Source: Pseudomonas paraglycinae (GTDB lineage Bacteria; Pseudomonadota; Gammaproteobacteria; Pseudomonadales; Pseudomonadaceae). Taken from it: DNA of 64,000 bases. The notes under the pieces are model-generated. The model searched no databases and had not been told where the DNA came from. It was given only the letters and a program-made list of their open reading frames with translations. The DNA lies in NCBI RefSeq assembly GCF_021601625.1, contig NZ_BQHR01000006.1:186001-250000 (forward strand), in the 5' to 3' direction. Each line of letters begins with the position of its first letter. Positions within the stretch are counted from its first letter, which is position 1. Position numbers and translations under genes: made by a program. Shown piece after piece: positions 41,140 through 50,349 of this stretch.

Positions 41140-43493
41140 TGGCACACCAGCGGGCCGATCAGCGGCACTTCATCCTGCTGCAGGTCGACGCTGAATTGCG
41201 CCTTGCAGGTCTTGCCGTCCGCGAGAGTCACCCGCAGCGAATTCTGCGCCTGAAGATTTTCCAGATAGACCAGCCCATCCCAGCCGACCACCGTCCGCGT
41301 ACCGCTCTGCTCGTGCAGCACGCCGCTGCCCAGCGGCAATTCCTTTTGTTGCGCGTCCACCAGCACGATACTCGCGGCGATCACCCGGCTCAGCGGAAAC
41401 TCCAGCAGATAGCCACTGCCCCGGCGCACCGCTACACGCTGTTCGACATTCGGGCTGCGTACGTTGGCCGGAAGGTTCAGCGGATCGATTTCGTACTTGC
41501 CGCGGTAATAGGCGCTGCTCCACGGCACCAGCAAGTGGCCGTTACGGTCGGTCTGGCCGACCTGCTGGTTCTCGTAACGCACCGGAATGTCCGCGTAGCC
41601 GTCGGTGCTGACCACCACGAACGCATCGTCGATGCGATTGGCAGCGAACACTTGATCATCCATCCACACCAGCGAACCGCTGGCATCGGCCCAACGGGTT
41701 TCGGCGTCGGACGTGCCGTAGACGCCCGCCTGCAATTGCACCGATTGCAGGCGCCAGGTCACGTCGGCCTGGCGGTAATCGGCGCCGTCGCCCTTGGCGT
41801 AGCCGAGATTGAAGCCCACCCCGCCCTCGGACGGTACGGCGCGGCTGTAGTTGACCCGCTGCTGCGTCTGCCCGGTCTTGCTGCGTTCGCTGCTGATGGC
41901 CAGGCTGCCGCGCAGGTCGAACGGAATCACCAGTTGCGCCTGCACCGCCCAGTTGCTGTCGCCGATTTCGCGGTTGGCCGACAGGTAGAAACTGCTGTTG
42001 CGCCACAGCGGTTTGCTCCAGCTCAGGTTGAGCAACCGTGTGCGCGTTTCGTCTGCCGCACGAATGTCGAAATACCCGACGCCGAGACTGCCCCAGCGTT
42101 CGAGGTTGAGGCTCAGGGTCGCCTGCTCACTGCGCTTGCTGAGTGTGGTGTAAGGGCTGTCGACCACGGTCAGGTCGGCGTAACGGTCGCGGCGTTGCAA
42201 ACGCTGATAGGAAAAGCTGTAGCGTTGGCCGCTGTATTGATAACCGAGGCTCAATTGCTGACCGCCATCGCCGTCGAAACGACTCTGGCTGATCGCGCTG
42301 TTGAGCACCCCGAAATTGCCCAGCCGCAAGTTACCGCCCAGTCCCCCGAGCGTCAGGGTATCCGCCGCCTCGGCGTGACTCTCCAGAGTAAAGGTGTCGC
42401 TGACGCCATAACGCAAACTGCCCGAGGTGACGCCCGGCCCATAGCTGAAATCCTTCAGGCCGTAATCCCGGCGTAGCGTACCAGCGGCCACCGAAAAATC
42501 GCTCAGGCCCTTTTGCAGCAGGCTGCTGGTGACATAGAACGGCACCGTGGTCGACACCTGCCGGCCCAGCGCATCGGTGGTCACCACCACCGCCTCACCC
42601 GCGCCGTTGATAAACGGAATGTTGGTCAGGGTGTACGGCCCCGGTTGCAGGTCGGTGCTGCTGGATTTGTAGCCGTTGATGAACAGATCCACCGAGGACG
42701 GCACCGCCGCTTCCCCGGCGAACTGCGGCAGCGGATAGGTCACCAGATCCGGGCGCACCGCAAAATCCCTCGAGAATTGCACGCCGCCCAGCCGCACCGA
42801 ACTGCTCCAGGGCAAGGCGCCGCTGACCAGGTCCCCGGCCTCGTAGGTCAGCATCCGCTCATCATCGGAGTAGCGCCAGGTGGTGTCGTAACGCAGATAG
42901 CCGTTGTCCAGCGTGCTGACCGCATCCCCCGACAACGTACGGCGATATTGCCCGGTGTTCGACAACGTGCCCCAACTGTCGAACACCCGCACTTCGTTCC
43001 ACGCCGCCAGATAGGTGCCGGCGTCGTCGGTGTCATTGAGGTACAGGTCATAGTTGAACAACGCGCCGAAACTGCTCAGCGCCGGGGTGCGCGGATAGAC
43101 TTCACGGTTGCCGATGAACTGCTCCGGCAGCCAGTCCGGTGGCACGTCGAGCAGCAGTCGCTGGCTGACGCTGTCGTAATCGCTGTGCAGGCCCGGCAGG
43201 CCGTCGAGATCGACTTCGGTACCCGCCTCTTCCGGCAGCTTCATGCCGGTGTCGCGCAATACGCTGGCCGGCAGGAACAGGCGCCCGCCGCGCTGCTCCA
43301 CCGCCACCACCCGGCCGGTATTCATCTGGTTGACCACCAGTTCCAGAAACAACTGTGCATCGCTGACGGCCTCCATGCCGCTGGGAGGCGGCGGCAATTC
43401 GCCGGCCCCGGATGGATGAATGAACATCAGGCACCACGCGCCGGTCATGAGCCACAACGGACGCTGAATACGTCGAGCCCATCCTGGACTCAT
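41136..43493 (-). CDS. csuD: Outer-membrane usher of Csu-type pili
   Basis: Fimbrial usher of 785 residues that threads pilin subunits across the outer membrane. Visible parts are a signal peptide, the N-terminal chaperone-binding domain, a beta-barrel with the plug domain (about 245-330; PSSVDLFINGYKSSSTDLQPGPYTLTNIP) and the C-terminal domains (VGWDGLVYLENLQ). It belongs to the archaic usher group by gene content. It is coupled to csuE and 84 bases after csuC. Confidence 0.93.
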   Translation of the reverse strand: MSPGWARRIQRPLWLMTGAWCLMFIHPSGAGELPPPPSGMEAVSDAQLFLELVVNQMNTGRVVAVEQRGGRLFLPASVLRDTGMKLPEEAGTEVDLDGLPGLHSDYDSVSQRLLLDVPPDWLPEQFIGNREVYPRTPALSSFGALFNYDLYLNDTDDAGTYLAAWNEVRVFDSWGTLSNTGQYRRTLSGDAVSTLDNGYLRYDTTWRYSDDERMLTYEAGDLVSGALPWSSSVRLGGVQFSRDFAVRPDLVTYPLPQFAGEAAVPSSVDLFINGYKSSSTDLQPGPYTLTNIPFINGAGEAVVVTTDALGRQVSTTVPFYVTSSLLQKGLSDFSVAAGTLRRDYGLKDFSYGPGVTSGSLRYGVSDTFTLESHAEAADTLTLGGLGGNLRLGNFGVLNSAISQSRFDGDGGQQLSLGYQYSGQRYSFSYQRLQRRDRYADLTVVDSPYTTLSKRSEQATLSLNLERWGSLGVGYFDIRAADETRTRLLNLSWSKPLWRNSSFYLSANREIGDSNWAVQAQLVIPFDLRGSLAISSERSKTGQTQQRVNYSRAVPSEGGVGFNLGYAKGDGADYRQADVTWRLQSVQLQAGVYGTSDAETRWADASGSLVWMDDQVFAANRIDDAFVVVSTDGYADIPVRYENQQVGQTDRNGHLLVPWSSAYYRGKYEIDPLNLPANVRSPNVEQRVAVRRGSGYLLEFPLSRVIAASIVLVDAQQKELPLGSGVLHEQSGTRTVVGWDGLVYLENLQAQNSLRVTLADGKTCKAQFSVDLQQDEVPLIGPLVCQ

Positions 43494-43577
43494 TAGCGTG
43501 TTACGTCCGTCAATGGACTGATTCCTCCTGAAACCGCTGGCGCCGAAGCCTGATCACTTCGACATGACTCGCTACGG

Positions 43578-44360
43578 CTATCGCGCCGGCGGAATGCTCT
43601 GCACCTTCGCCGCGCCATTGATCCGCCCGGCCAGCTCTCCCGTCACCGGTCCCGGTGCCGGCCAGCGCATTACCGCGCCGGGCAATACGTAGCCGAGCAA
43701 TCCCTCGGCCAGCGGCTTGCTTTGGCTGCCCTGCTTTATGGCCACATCGGTCAGTCGCGCATGAACCGCGCCCTGATTGCGCACTTCCACATAAGGACGC
43801 CCCTCCACCGCCACCGTGCGCCAGCTCAGTTGCGGCAGGCCGATGCCCTTGGGGTCACGTTGACGGGCGCTGTCTTCCTTGCTCCACAAACCCGCGCCAT
43901 AGGCGAACAGCGGCACCGAGTAGCGCATCTGGAAGCGAATCGCCGCAGCGGTCTTGCCGTCTTCGGCAACGGGGGGCTGAGCCGAGGGGATTTCATCGAT
44001 GATGATCCGGTACGCCAGTTCCTGGCCTGGCGGCACGTCCTTGGTGCGGGTCAGGCGCACCAGTTGCTTCTGGCCCGGCTCGATCTTCGCCACCGGCGGG
44101 CTGCCGATCACCTCGCGCTGATTGCGGTATTGCTCTTCGAAACCGCTCTGGCTCCAGCCGAACACGCGGATCTGCAGGTTGGCGGTTTCCGTGCCGCGAT
44201 TTTCCAGCCACAGCGCACTGGCCTGCTGATCGGCCTCCAGCACCGGATCGATCGGCCAGATCAGCACCGAACTGGCGGCCTGGGCCTTGAGCGTCCCGAA
44301 CATGACCAGCGCCAGCACGGCGCAACAAACGGACGAATAACGTGACGTGAAAAACCCCAT
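43578..44360 (-). CDS. csuC: Periplasmic pilus chaperone
   Basis: PapD-like chaperone of 260 residues. I start it at the ATG at 44360 because AAGGAG lies seven bases upstream; an ATG at 44378 is also open. The signal peptide ends KAQA. The first immunoglobulin domain carries ASSVLIWPIDPVLEADQQASALWLENRG and the subunit-binding strand region; the second ends with LPGAVMRWPAPG. It delivers SCPU pilins to the usher. Confidence 0.92.
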   Translation of the reverse strand: MGFFTSRYSSVCCAVLALVMFGTLKAQAASSVLIWPIDPVLEADQQASALWLENRGTETANLQIRVFGWSQSGFEEQYRNQREVIGSPPVAKIEPGQKQLVRLTRTKDVPPGQELAYRIIIDEIPSAQPPVAEDGKTAAAIRFQMRYSVPLFAYGAGLWSKEDSARQRDPKGIGLPQLSWRTVAVEGRPYVEVRNQGAVHARLTDVAIKQGSQSKPLAEGLLGYVLPGAVMRWPAPGPVTGELAGRINGAAKVQSIPPAR

Positions 44361-44384
44361 AAACCTGCTCCTTGTCATTTCACA

Positions 44385-44885
44385 TCACCACGACAGCTGC
44401 ACCTGCAACACATCGCTGTATGTCCCCCCGGGCTGATTGCCCGGCAATTGCACCTGACCGTAGATCGGCAGACTGATGTTGTTCGCGTCGCTGTAGGCCA
44501 CCGCCACACTCTGGCCAATGCCCAGGCTCTGGCTGTACGCCGCATCGCGAAACAGCGCATACGCCACCTTCGCGCTGCCTCCACTGATCTGCATGCGTCG
44601 CCCGCCGCTGTTGTACTGGCCACCATCGACCGTCATGTTCAGCGCCACCCCCGGCGTGCATTGCAGCGTGACGCCACCGGTCAACGCGACCTGCACCGTG
44701 CCGGTAGCCAGCGCCGAACGCGAACCGAAATTCAGCCCGCCATAGTTCGATACGCCCCCCACCACCAGACAACCCGGTGTCACCGTGGCACTGACCTGAA
44801 AACTCTGGCTGGTCACCGCCGCCAACGGCAGCGGCAAGCTGCCCGCACACAGCAGAAGCAGCGCCGCACAGCGATGTCGGCCCAT
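44385..44885 (-). CDS. csuB: SCPU-domain pilin subunit
   Basis: Secreted spore-coat-U-domain protein of 166 residues, signal peptide cleaved near LPLAAVTS. It has the conserved VSATVTPGCLVVGG Cys-bearing strand, a second Cys in LQCTPGVALNMTVDGG, and GTYSDVLQVQLSW at the C-terminus. It is a minor pilin by position just before the chaperone, and starts four bases after the upstream pilin gene. Confidence 0.85.
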   Translation of the reverse strand: MGRHRCAALLLLCAGSLPLPLAAVTSQSFQVSATVTPGCLVVGGVSNYGGLNFGSRSALATGTVQVALTGGVTLQCTPGVALNMTVDGGQYNSGGRRMQISGGSAKVAYALFRDAAYSQSLGIGQSVAVAYSDANNISLPIYGQVQLPGNQPGGTYSDVLQVQLSW

Positions 44886-44889
44886 GACA

Positions 44890-45426
44890 CTAGAACGTCA
44901 GTTCAACGGAAATCGTGTCGGTGTAGGTGCCCGCCGGCAGCCCGGCCTTGCCCACCGCCTGACCGTAGATGTTCACGGTCTGCGCCACACCGGTACTGGC
45001 GGCGAGGTTGATCACCCCGTCGATGGCCAGCAATTGCGAGTGCCCGGCGTCGGTGTACAGATCGTACGGCACATAGTTGGCAACCCCGTCGTACAACGCG
45101 CGGGTACCACCCGGCGAGAGCCCGTCATGGGCGCCGGCGCGGACCTTGACCGTCGGCGTGGTGCCGGCCGAGCACAGGATCGACAGCGCCCCGCCCCCGC
45201 CACCCAGCACCTGCCCGGTGGCTGTGGTGAACAGGCTGTTGGCGGTGCCGAAGTTCAACGCACCGAAGTTCAGCCCGGTAGAACCGCCGGAACCGTTGAC
45301 CTGGCAACTGCTGATCAGGATCAGGCTGGAGGTGATCTGGCCGGTGACCGTGGTGGCGGCATTGACGCTGGAAGCGAGCGTCAGGCCGAGCAACGACAAA
45401 CCTATCCTTGATGCAATCGTACGCAT
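44890..45426 (-). CDS. SCPU-domain pilin subunit
   Basis: Secreted 178-residue pilin with signal peptide (cleaved after SSVNA) and the SCPU pattern: SLILISSCQVNG near the N-terminus, the second Cys in LSILCSAGTTPTVKVRAG, and the terminal GTYTDTISVELTF. It is one of four related subunits in this operon. Which one is the major pilin cannot be decided from sequence. Confidence 0.88.
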   Translation of the reverse strand: MRTIASRIGLSLLGLTLASSVNAATTVTGQITSSLILISSCQVNGSGGSTGLNFGALNFGTANSLFTTATGQVLGGGGGALSILCSAGTTPTVKVRAGAHDGLSPGGTRALYDGVANYVPYDLYTDAGHSQLLAIDGVINLAASTGVAQTVNIYGQAVGKAGLPAGTYTDTISVELTF

Positions 45427-45446
45427 GGTGTCCGTCCTCTACGGGG

Positions 45447-45980
45447 TTACCAGTCGAGCGTCACCGTCAGGGTGTCGGTATAGACACCGGCCGGTACCGC
45501 ACGGGTGTTCGCCACCACCGAGCCAAATACCGGGATGGGTATCTGTGCGCCGCTGGTGACAGCGAAATTGTGTTGTTGACCGATGCTGTAGCTCTGGCTG
45601 CCCGAGGCATCGAGGAATAGCTGATAGGGGAGCGTCTGGCGCCCGTTGCTCAGGCGGCGTGTGGTGCCGTCGCCATGGCTACCGCCGTCGATGGTCACGG
45701 TGAACCCGGTGACCGAAGGATTGCAGGCGACATTCAGCTGGCCGCTGCCCGCTTCGCTGAGACTGGCCTTGATCGGTGCGTTCCAGGTCGGGCCCTGCTG
45801 GCCGAAATCGAGAGAGCCCAGCCCATCCACCGGGCTGGCGGGGCTGGTTGCGTTGGTCACTTCGCAGCCGGCAATCAGCGTCAGCCGCGCAAGGATCTGC
45901 CCACTGACTGCCGCTGCCGCGGTCTCGGTGAACAACAGCAATGTGGCTGCGGCGATTACCCGCCCGTGTCTGCCCATCAT
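45447..45980 (-). CDS. SCPU-domain pilin subunit
   Basis: Secreted 177-residue pilin. Signal peptide ends TETAAA. SCPU pattern is ARLTLIAGCEVTNA, LNVACNPSVTGFTVTIDGG and the terminal AGVYTDTLTVTLDW. It is separated by 20 bases from the next subunit gene and by 100 bases from the first. Confidence 0.88.
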   Translation of the reverse strand: MMGRHGRVIAAATLLLFTETAAAAVSGQILARLTLIAGCEVTNATSPASPVDGLGSLDFGQQGPTWNAPIKASLSEAGSGQLNVACNPSVTGFTVTIDGGSHGDGTTRRLSNGRQTLPYQLFLDASGSQSYSIGQQHNFAVTSGAQIPIPVFGSVVANTRAVPAGVYTDTLTVTLDW

Positions 45981-46080
45981 TGAGCCCCTACTCCTTCAGG
46001 ATCACTCGACCACTGCGCTCGTCATTGAACGCCCTTCCCTGCGCCACCCGGCTCCACCGAATGGCTGAAAAACTCCGCGA

Positions 46081-46602
46081 TCACCAGGTGACCGTCACCT
46101 TCACCAGATCCGAATACCGGCTGACCCGTGGCACCTCCGCCATCCGCTCGATCCGCCCGTATAACGGCAAGTCCACCGTGCCGCTATCCGGCACCCGGCC
46201 GCTGACCGGCACGTCTACCACCAGCGGCACCCGCCGTGCGGCGTCCTGATACAGGCGATAAGGAATCGGCTTGCTGCCGGCCTCTCCCGCCATATAACGC
46301 ACCTCGCCAATGCCACCGTGCAGGCCGCCATCGACGCGCAACTGGTACGGGGTGTCCGGATTGCATTCCAGACGCGGCAGGCGCGAATTGGTCAGCGCCG
46401 CACCGAGTGGCCCGTCCCGGTCGCCGAGCCGCGCCGTGGTGCCGAAATCGAGCACGCCCAGTTGCTCGATACCGGCCTCGCGTTGCTGGCCGATCAACTG
46501 GCAACCGCGCTGCACATCGACCCGCACCTCGACCTGAAGGTCGGCGGCGTGGACCGGTATCGCGAGCCCGCCCAGCAATGCCCAGACCATCCCTGCATTC
46601 AC
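46081..46602 (-). CDS. First SCPU-domain pilin gene of the Csu-like operon
   Basis: Pilin of about 173 residues. I choose the GTG at 46602, with AAGGA eight bases upstream, because it gives a normal signal peptide (cleaved after IPVHA); longer frames to 46728 lack one. SCPU features are VDVQRGCQLIGQ, LPRLECNPDTPYQLRVDGG and the C-terminal SRYSDLVKVTVTW. It heads the operon and by position corresponds to csuA/B, the major subunit of Acinetobacter Csu pili. Confidence 0.82.
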   Translation of the reverse strand: MNAGMVWALLGGLAIPVHAADLQVEVRVDVQRGCQLIGQQREAGIEQLGVLDFGTTARLGDRDGPLGAALTNSRLPRLECNPDTPYQLRVDGGLHGGIGEVRYMAGEAGSKPIPYRLYQDAARRVPLVVDVPVSGRVPDSGTVDLPLYGRIERMAEVPRVSRYSDLVKVTVTW

Positions 46603-46877
46603 CGCCCGTTCCTTGATGGCGACAGCGTCTCTGTCGTTACAGTGTTTCAGGTTAGCAACGCACGCCGATTGCGCCAGTCGATTGGATCCAGTTACCCGCC
46701 GGGATTTGTTTCGAAAGGTTGGCAACATGTCGATTTAAAGTGTTGAAAAATCCTGTACACGCCGCAGATTGCTCTGCGGAAAAACGACAAGGCGCAGTGG
46801 AAGCAAAACTATCCGTCTGGTTAAACTACCCCGCCGCGCTCGCGGGGAGCCGGCCCGATGATGACGGAGTGAATGCA

Positions 46878-48011
46878 GTGCCCGCCCGACCGCCCGAACG
46901 TTCGCGTCTGACCCAGCGCTGGTCAGCCTTGCGCCATTTCTTCGGCAAACGCTCCGTCACAAACGCGGGCCAGTGCGCCGCCAGCGCGCAATCGGTGCGT
47001 GACTATTTCCGGCAAAAGGCCCACGGCCAGGGCTACACCCTCAGCCACAGCCAGCAGCGGGTCATCGACTGCATGGCTCATCAGGCCGGTCTGTTGTTCG
47101 GCACCCCTGCGCAAACCCCGCCCAGCCTGTATCTGCACGGAGCGGTCGGGCGCGGCAAGAGCTGGTTGCTGGACGGATTTTTCCAGGCGTTGCCGATCGA
47201 GCAAAAACGCCGCCTGCACTTCCACGGGTTCTTTGCCCAGTTGCATCAGGGCATGTTCGAGCACCGCGACCGCGATGACGCCCTCGCCGTCACTCTCGAT
47301 ACGTTGCTGACGGACTGTCGGGTGCTGTGTTTCGACGAATTTCATGTACATGACATCGGCGATGCGATGCTCATCACCCGTCTGTTCAAGGCGCTGTTCA
47401 AGCGCGGAATCCTGTTGCTGGTGACCTCCAACTACCCGCCCGAAGGTTTGCTGCCCAACCCGCTGTACCACGCGCGGTTCAAACCGGTAATCGACCTGAT
47501 CAATGCGCGCATGCAGGTCATTGAAGTCGGTGGCCCGCACGATTACCGCAGCCAGGCGCGTCGTCACGCGCATCAGGTGTTCACTCAGGGCCATTACGTC
47601 TGGCCGGCCAGCCCGGCGCAGCGCCAGGCCTTGAACCTGCCGCCACTCGACGCCACGCCGTTGCCTCTGGCGGTCGGCAGCCGGCATTTGCAGGCGCGGC
47701 TGTGCGAAGACCGGCGCATCGGTTTCACCTTCAACGACCTCTGCGAACAGCCCACGGCGGTGATGGATTATCTGGAACTGTGTCGACGCTTCGACCACTG
47801 GATCATCGACGAACTGCCGGAGCTGGGCGAATGTTCGATCGCCGCCCAGCAGCGCTTTATCAACCTGATCGACGTACTCTACGACCAGGACAAACACCTG
47901 ACCCTGCTCGGCCAACTCCCCTTACACGAAAGCCTCGGCGGCCAGGCCATCGATCTGGCCCGCACCCGCAGCCGGCTCGGGCAATTGCGCGAAGTGCACG
48001 AACAGGGCTGA
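46878..48011 (+). CDS. AFG1/ZapE-family ATPase
   Basis: AAA-type ATPase of 377 residues, taken from the GTG at 46878 with ACGGAG upstream; the frame is open further back to 46719. Walker A is GAVGRGKS (residues 88-95), Walker B is LCFDEFHV, and sensor TSNYPPEG follows, all typical of ZapE, which acts at the division site. The body ends GQAIDLARTRSRLGQL. Pseudomonads usually carry a ZapE elsewhere, so this may be a second paralogue; its link to the divergent pilus operon is unclear. Confidence 0.88.
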   Translation: MPARPPERSRLTQRWSALRHFFGKRSVTNAGQCAASAQSVRDYFRQKAHGQGYTLSHSQQRVIDCMAHQAGLLFGTPAQTPPSLYLHGAVGRGKSWLLDGFFQALPIEQKRRLHFHGFFAQLHQGMFEHRDRDDALAVTLDTLLTDCRVLCFDEFHVHDIGDAMLITRLFKALFKRGILLLVTSNYPPEGLLPNPLYHARFKPVIDLINARMQVIEVGGPHDYRSQARRHAHQVFTQGHYVWPASPAQRQALNLPPLDATPLPLAVGSRHLQARLCEDRRIGFTFNDLCEQPTAVMDYLELCRRFDHWIIDELPELGECSIAAQQRFINLIDVLYDQDKHLTLLGQLPLHESLGGQAIDLARTRSRLGQLREVHEQG

Positions 48012-48072
48012 TTTGCCGTTATCATGCGGCCCATTTCCGGCGCCCCGCGCCTTCTCGAAAGCGATCCTTTTC

Positions 48073-49386
48073 ATGCACACCCTTGCACAACTGCGCGCTG
48101 GCGAACTGTCGGGCATCACCCGGCTGGATCTGGCCGAAGGCCTGACTGAATTTCCGCCGGAGATTTTCAACCTGGCCGACACGCTGGAAGTGCTCAACCT
48201 CAGCGGCAATGCCCTGAGCAGCCTGCCGGACGACTTGCATCGTCTGACGCGCCTGCGCGTGCTGTTCTGCTCCGACAATCGGTTCACCCAATTGCCGGCG
48301 TGCCTGGGCCAGTGCCAGACGCTGTCGATGATCGGTTTCAAGGCCAACCGCATCACTCAGATACCCGGCGCGGCGCTGCCGCCGCAGTTGCGCTGGCTGA
48401 TCTTGACCGACAACGCCATCGAAACCCTGCCCACGGAACTGGGCGAGCGCCCGTTGCTGCAAAAACTCATGCTTGCCGGCAATCGCCTGCGCACCCTGCC
48501 GCCGTCACTGAGTCAGTGCCATCGGCTGGAGCTGATCCGCATCGCCGCCAATCAGTTGACCGAGTTGCCGCAATGGCTGCTGACCCTGCCAAGCCTGACC
48601 TGGCTGGCCTACGCCGGCAATCCGCTGGAAACCGAAGCCGATGCCGCCGCCCTCGACAAAGCGCCCCTGATAGACTGGTCGGCGCTGCAGCTGGAGCAAC
48701 GGCTGGGCGAAGGCGCTTCCGGGGTCATTTACCGGGCGCAGTGGCAGCCTGCGGATCAGCAGGCCACGCCAGTGGCGGTCAAGCTGTACAAGGGTGAAAT
48801 GACCAGCGACGGCTCGCCGCTGCATGAAATGAACGCGTGTATCACCGCCGGGCTGCACCCGAACCTGATCCGCGTCGAAGGCCGCATCGACCAGCATCCC
48901 GATGACCAGCAAGGCCTGGTGATGCAGTTGATCGATCCGAGTTACCGCAACCTCGCCGGGTTGCCGAGCCTGGCGTCCTGTTCAAGGGATGTGTATGCCG
49001 AGGATTGCCGTTTCAGTGCCGATGTTGCCCTGCGCATCGCCCGGGGCATTGCGTCGGTCGCCGGGCATCTGCATCGTCACGGCATCACCCACGGTGATCT
49101 CTACGGACACAACATTCTGTTGAACGATCAGGGCGACTGTCTGCTGGGGGATTTTGGTGCGGCGTCGTTCCATGCCACGGCGGACACGCCTGAAACCCGT
49201 GCACTGCAACGCCTCGAAGTGCGGGCGTTCGGGATTCTGCTGGGGGAACTGCTGGCGCGCACTGACTCGGGGTTGAGCGATGAACAGCGTCAGGTGCTGG
49301 AAGACCTGGAACAGCGCTGCTGTCAGCCGCAAGTGCTGGCGCGGCCGGGGTTTGGCGAGATCAGTCTGGCGTTGCAACACGCCTGA
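48073..49386 (+). CDS. Leucine-rich-repeat protein with a protein-kinase domain
   Basis: A 437-residue soluble protein with no signal or membrane segment. Residues about 15-185 are seven leucine-rich repeats of the bacterial LPxxL type (EVLNLSGNALSSLPDDL). Residues about 205-435 are a eukaryotic-like kinase: glycine loop GEGASG (212-217), Lys237 in VAVKLYK, catalytic HGD (340-342; Arg of HRD replaced by Gly), Asn347 and DFG (360-362). All main catalytic residues are kept, so activity is plausible. A non-RD-type kinase fused to LRRs recalls immune receptors, but the bacterial role is unknown. It lies 61 bases after the ZapE-type gene. Confidence 0.9.
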   Translation: MHTLAQLRAGELSGITRLDLAEGLTEFPPEIFNLADTLEVLNLSGNALSSLPDDLHRLTRLRVLFCSDNRFTQLPACLGQCQTLSMIGFKANRITQIPGAALPPQLRWLILTDNAIETLPTELGERPLLQKLMLAGNRLRTLPPSLSQCHRLELIRIAANQLTELPQWLLTLPSLTWLAYAGNPLETEADAAALDKAPLIDWSALQLEQRLGEGASGVIYRAQWQPADQQATPVAVKLYKGEMTSDGSPLHEMNACITAGLHPNLIRVEGRIDQHPDDQQGLVMQLIDPSYRNLAGLPSLASCSRDVYAEDCRFSADVALRIARGIASVAGHLHRHGITHGDLYGHNILLNDQGDCLLGDFGAASFHATADTPETRALQRLEVRAFGILLGELLARTDSGLSDEQRQVLEDLEQRCCQPQVLARPGFGEISLALQHA

Positions 49387-49388
49387 AA

Positions 49389-49416
49389 AAAATCGCAGCC
49401 CGAGGGCTGCGATTTT
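49389..49416. terminator. Bidirectional terminator between the LRR-kinase and yebC
   Basis: Twelve-base stem AAAATCGCAGCC/GGCTGCGATTTT with loop CGAG between convergent stops. Confidence 0.88.
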
Positions 49417-49424
49417 CTGGTGTG

Positions 49425-50129
49425 TCAGCCGGCCAGACCGACGAACATGTCCTGCACGTCGTCATGGTTGTCCAGGCCTTCGAGGAACGCCTCGACTTCA
49501 GCCATCTGCTCGTCGCTCAGGCCGCTGACCGGGTTCTTCGGCTGGTAGCCCAGTTTGGCCGACAGCACGGTGAAGCCTTGTTCCGGCAGGGCTTTCTGCA
49601 CGGCATCGAGGTCGGTCGGATCGGTCAGGAACAGGGTCGCGCCCTCTTCGCCCGGCTCGAAATCCTGGGCGCCGGCTTCGATCGCGGCCATCTCAGGATC
49701 GGCGTCCGGGGTGTCCGGCGACGCTTCGATCATGCCGACATGGTTGAAGTCCCAGGCAACGGAACCGGAAGCACCCAGTTGGCCCTTGCGGAACGCCACG
49801 CGGATTTCCGCCACGGTGCGGTTGATGTTGTCGGTCACGCACTCGACGATCAGCGGCACCTGATGCGGTGCGAAACCTTCGTAGGTCACGCGATGGTATT
49901 GAACGGTTTCGCCCAGCAGGCCAGCACCCTTCTTGATGGCGCGGTCCAGGGTTTCCTTGGGCATCGAGGCTTTCTTGGCCTGTTCGACCACCAGACGCAG
50001 GTGTGCGTTGGTGGCGGTATCGGCACCGTTACGCGCAGCAATGGTGATTTCCTTCACCAGTTTGCCGAAGATCTTGCCCTTGGCGTTGGCTGCCGCTTCT
50101 TTGTGTTTAACCTTCCACTGTGCGCCCAT
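49425..50129 (-). CDS. yebC: YebC/PmpR-family DNA-binding regulator
   Basis: TACO1/YebC-family protein of 234 residues, starting [28 protein letters not shown] and containing [14 protein letters not shown] and [19 protein letters not shown]. In P. aeruginosa a family member (PmpR) regulates quorum-sensing genes, and YebC-family proteins have also been linked to translation of difficult sequences. This copy starts MGAQW rather than MAGHS, so it is the paralogue group distinct from the ruvC-linked yebC. Confidence 0.9.
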   Translation of the reverse strand: MGAQWKVKHKEAAANAKGKIFGKLVKEITIAARNGADTATNAHLRLVVEQAKKASMPKETLDRAIKKGAGLLGETVQYHRVTYEGFAPHQVPLIVECVTDNINRTVAEIRVAFRKGQLGASGSVAWDFNHVGMIEASPDTPDADPEMAAIEAGAQDFEPGEEGATLFLTDPTDLDAVQKALPEQGFTVLSAKLGYQPKNPVSGLSDEQMAEVEAFLEGLDNHDDVQDMFVGLAG

Positions 50130-50349
50130 TACTCACTCTCTTGATCTGTGGCGCCGAGACATCTATTGGCCGACGCATGGCGCCAAGTTTATACGGCCTA
50201 AAGTCGGCAATCGACCAAAAATTCCGATGCGCATCGACATCTTCTACGCGCCTTGTAGGGCGATTCTGAAAAACCGGTTTGCCACGTCCATTCAACGTCG
50301 TGTTTTCGTACCCTCTGTGGCCCGTATTGCCTGAACAGAGCCCGCCCGA

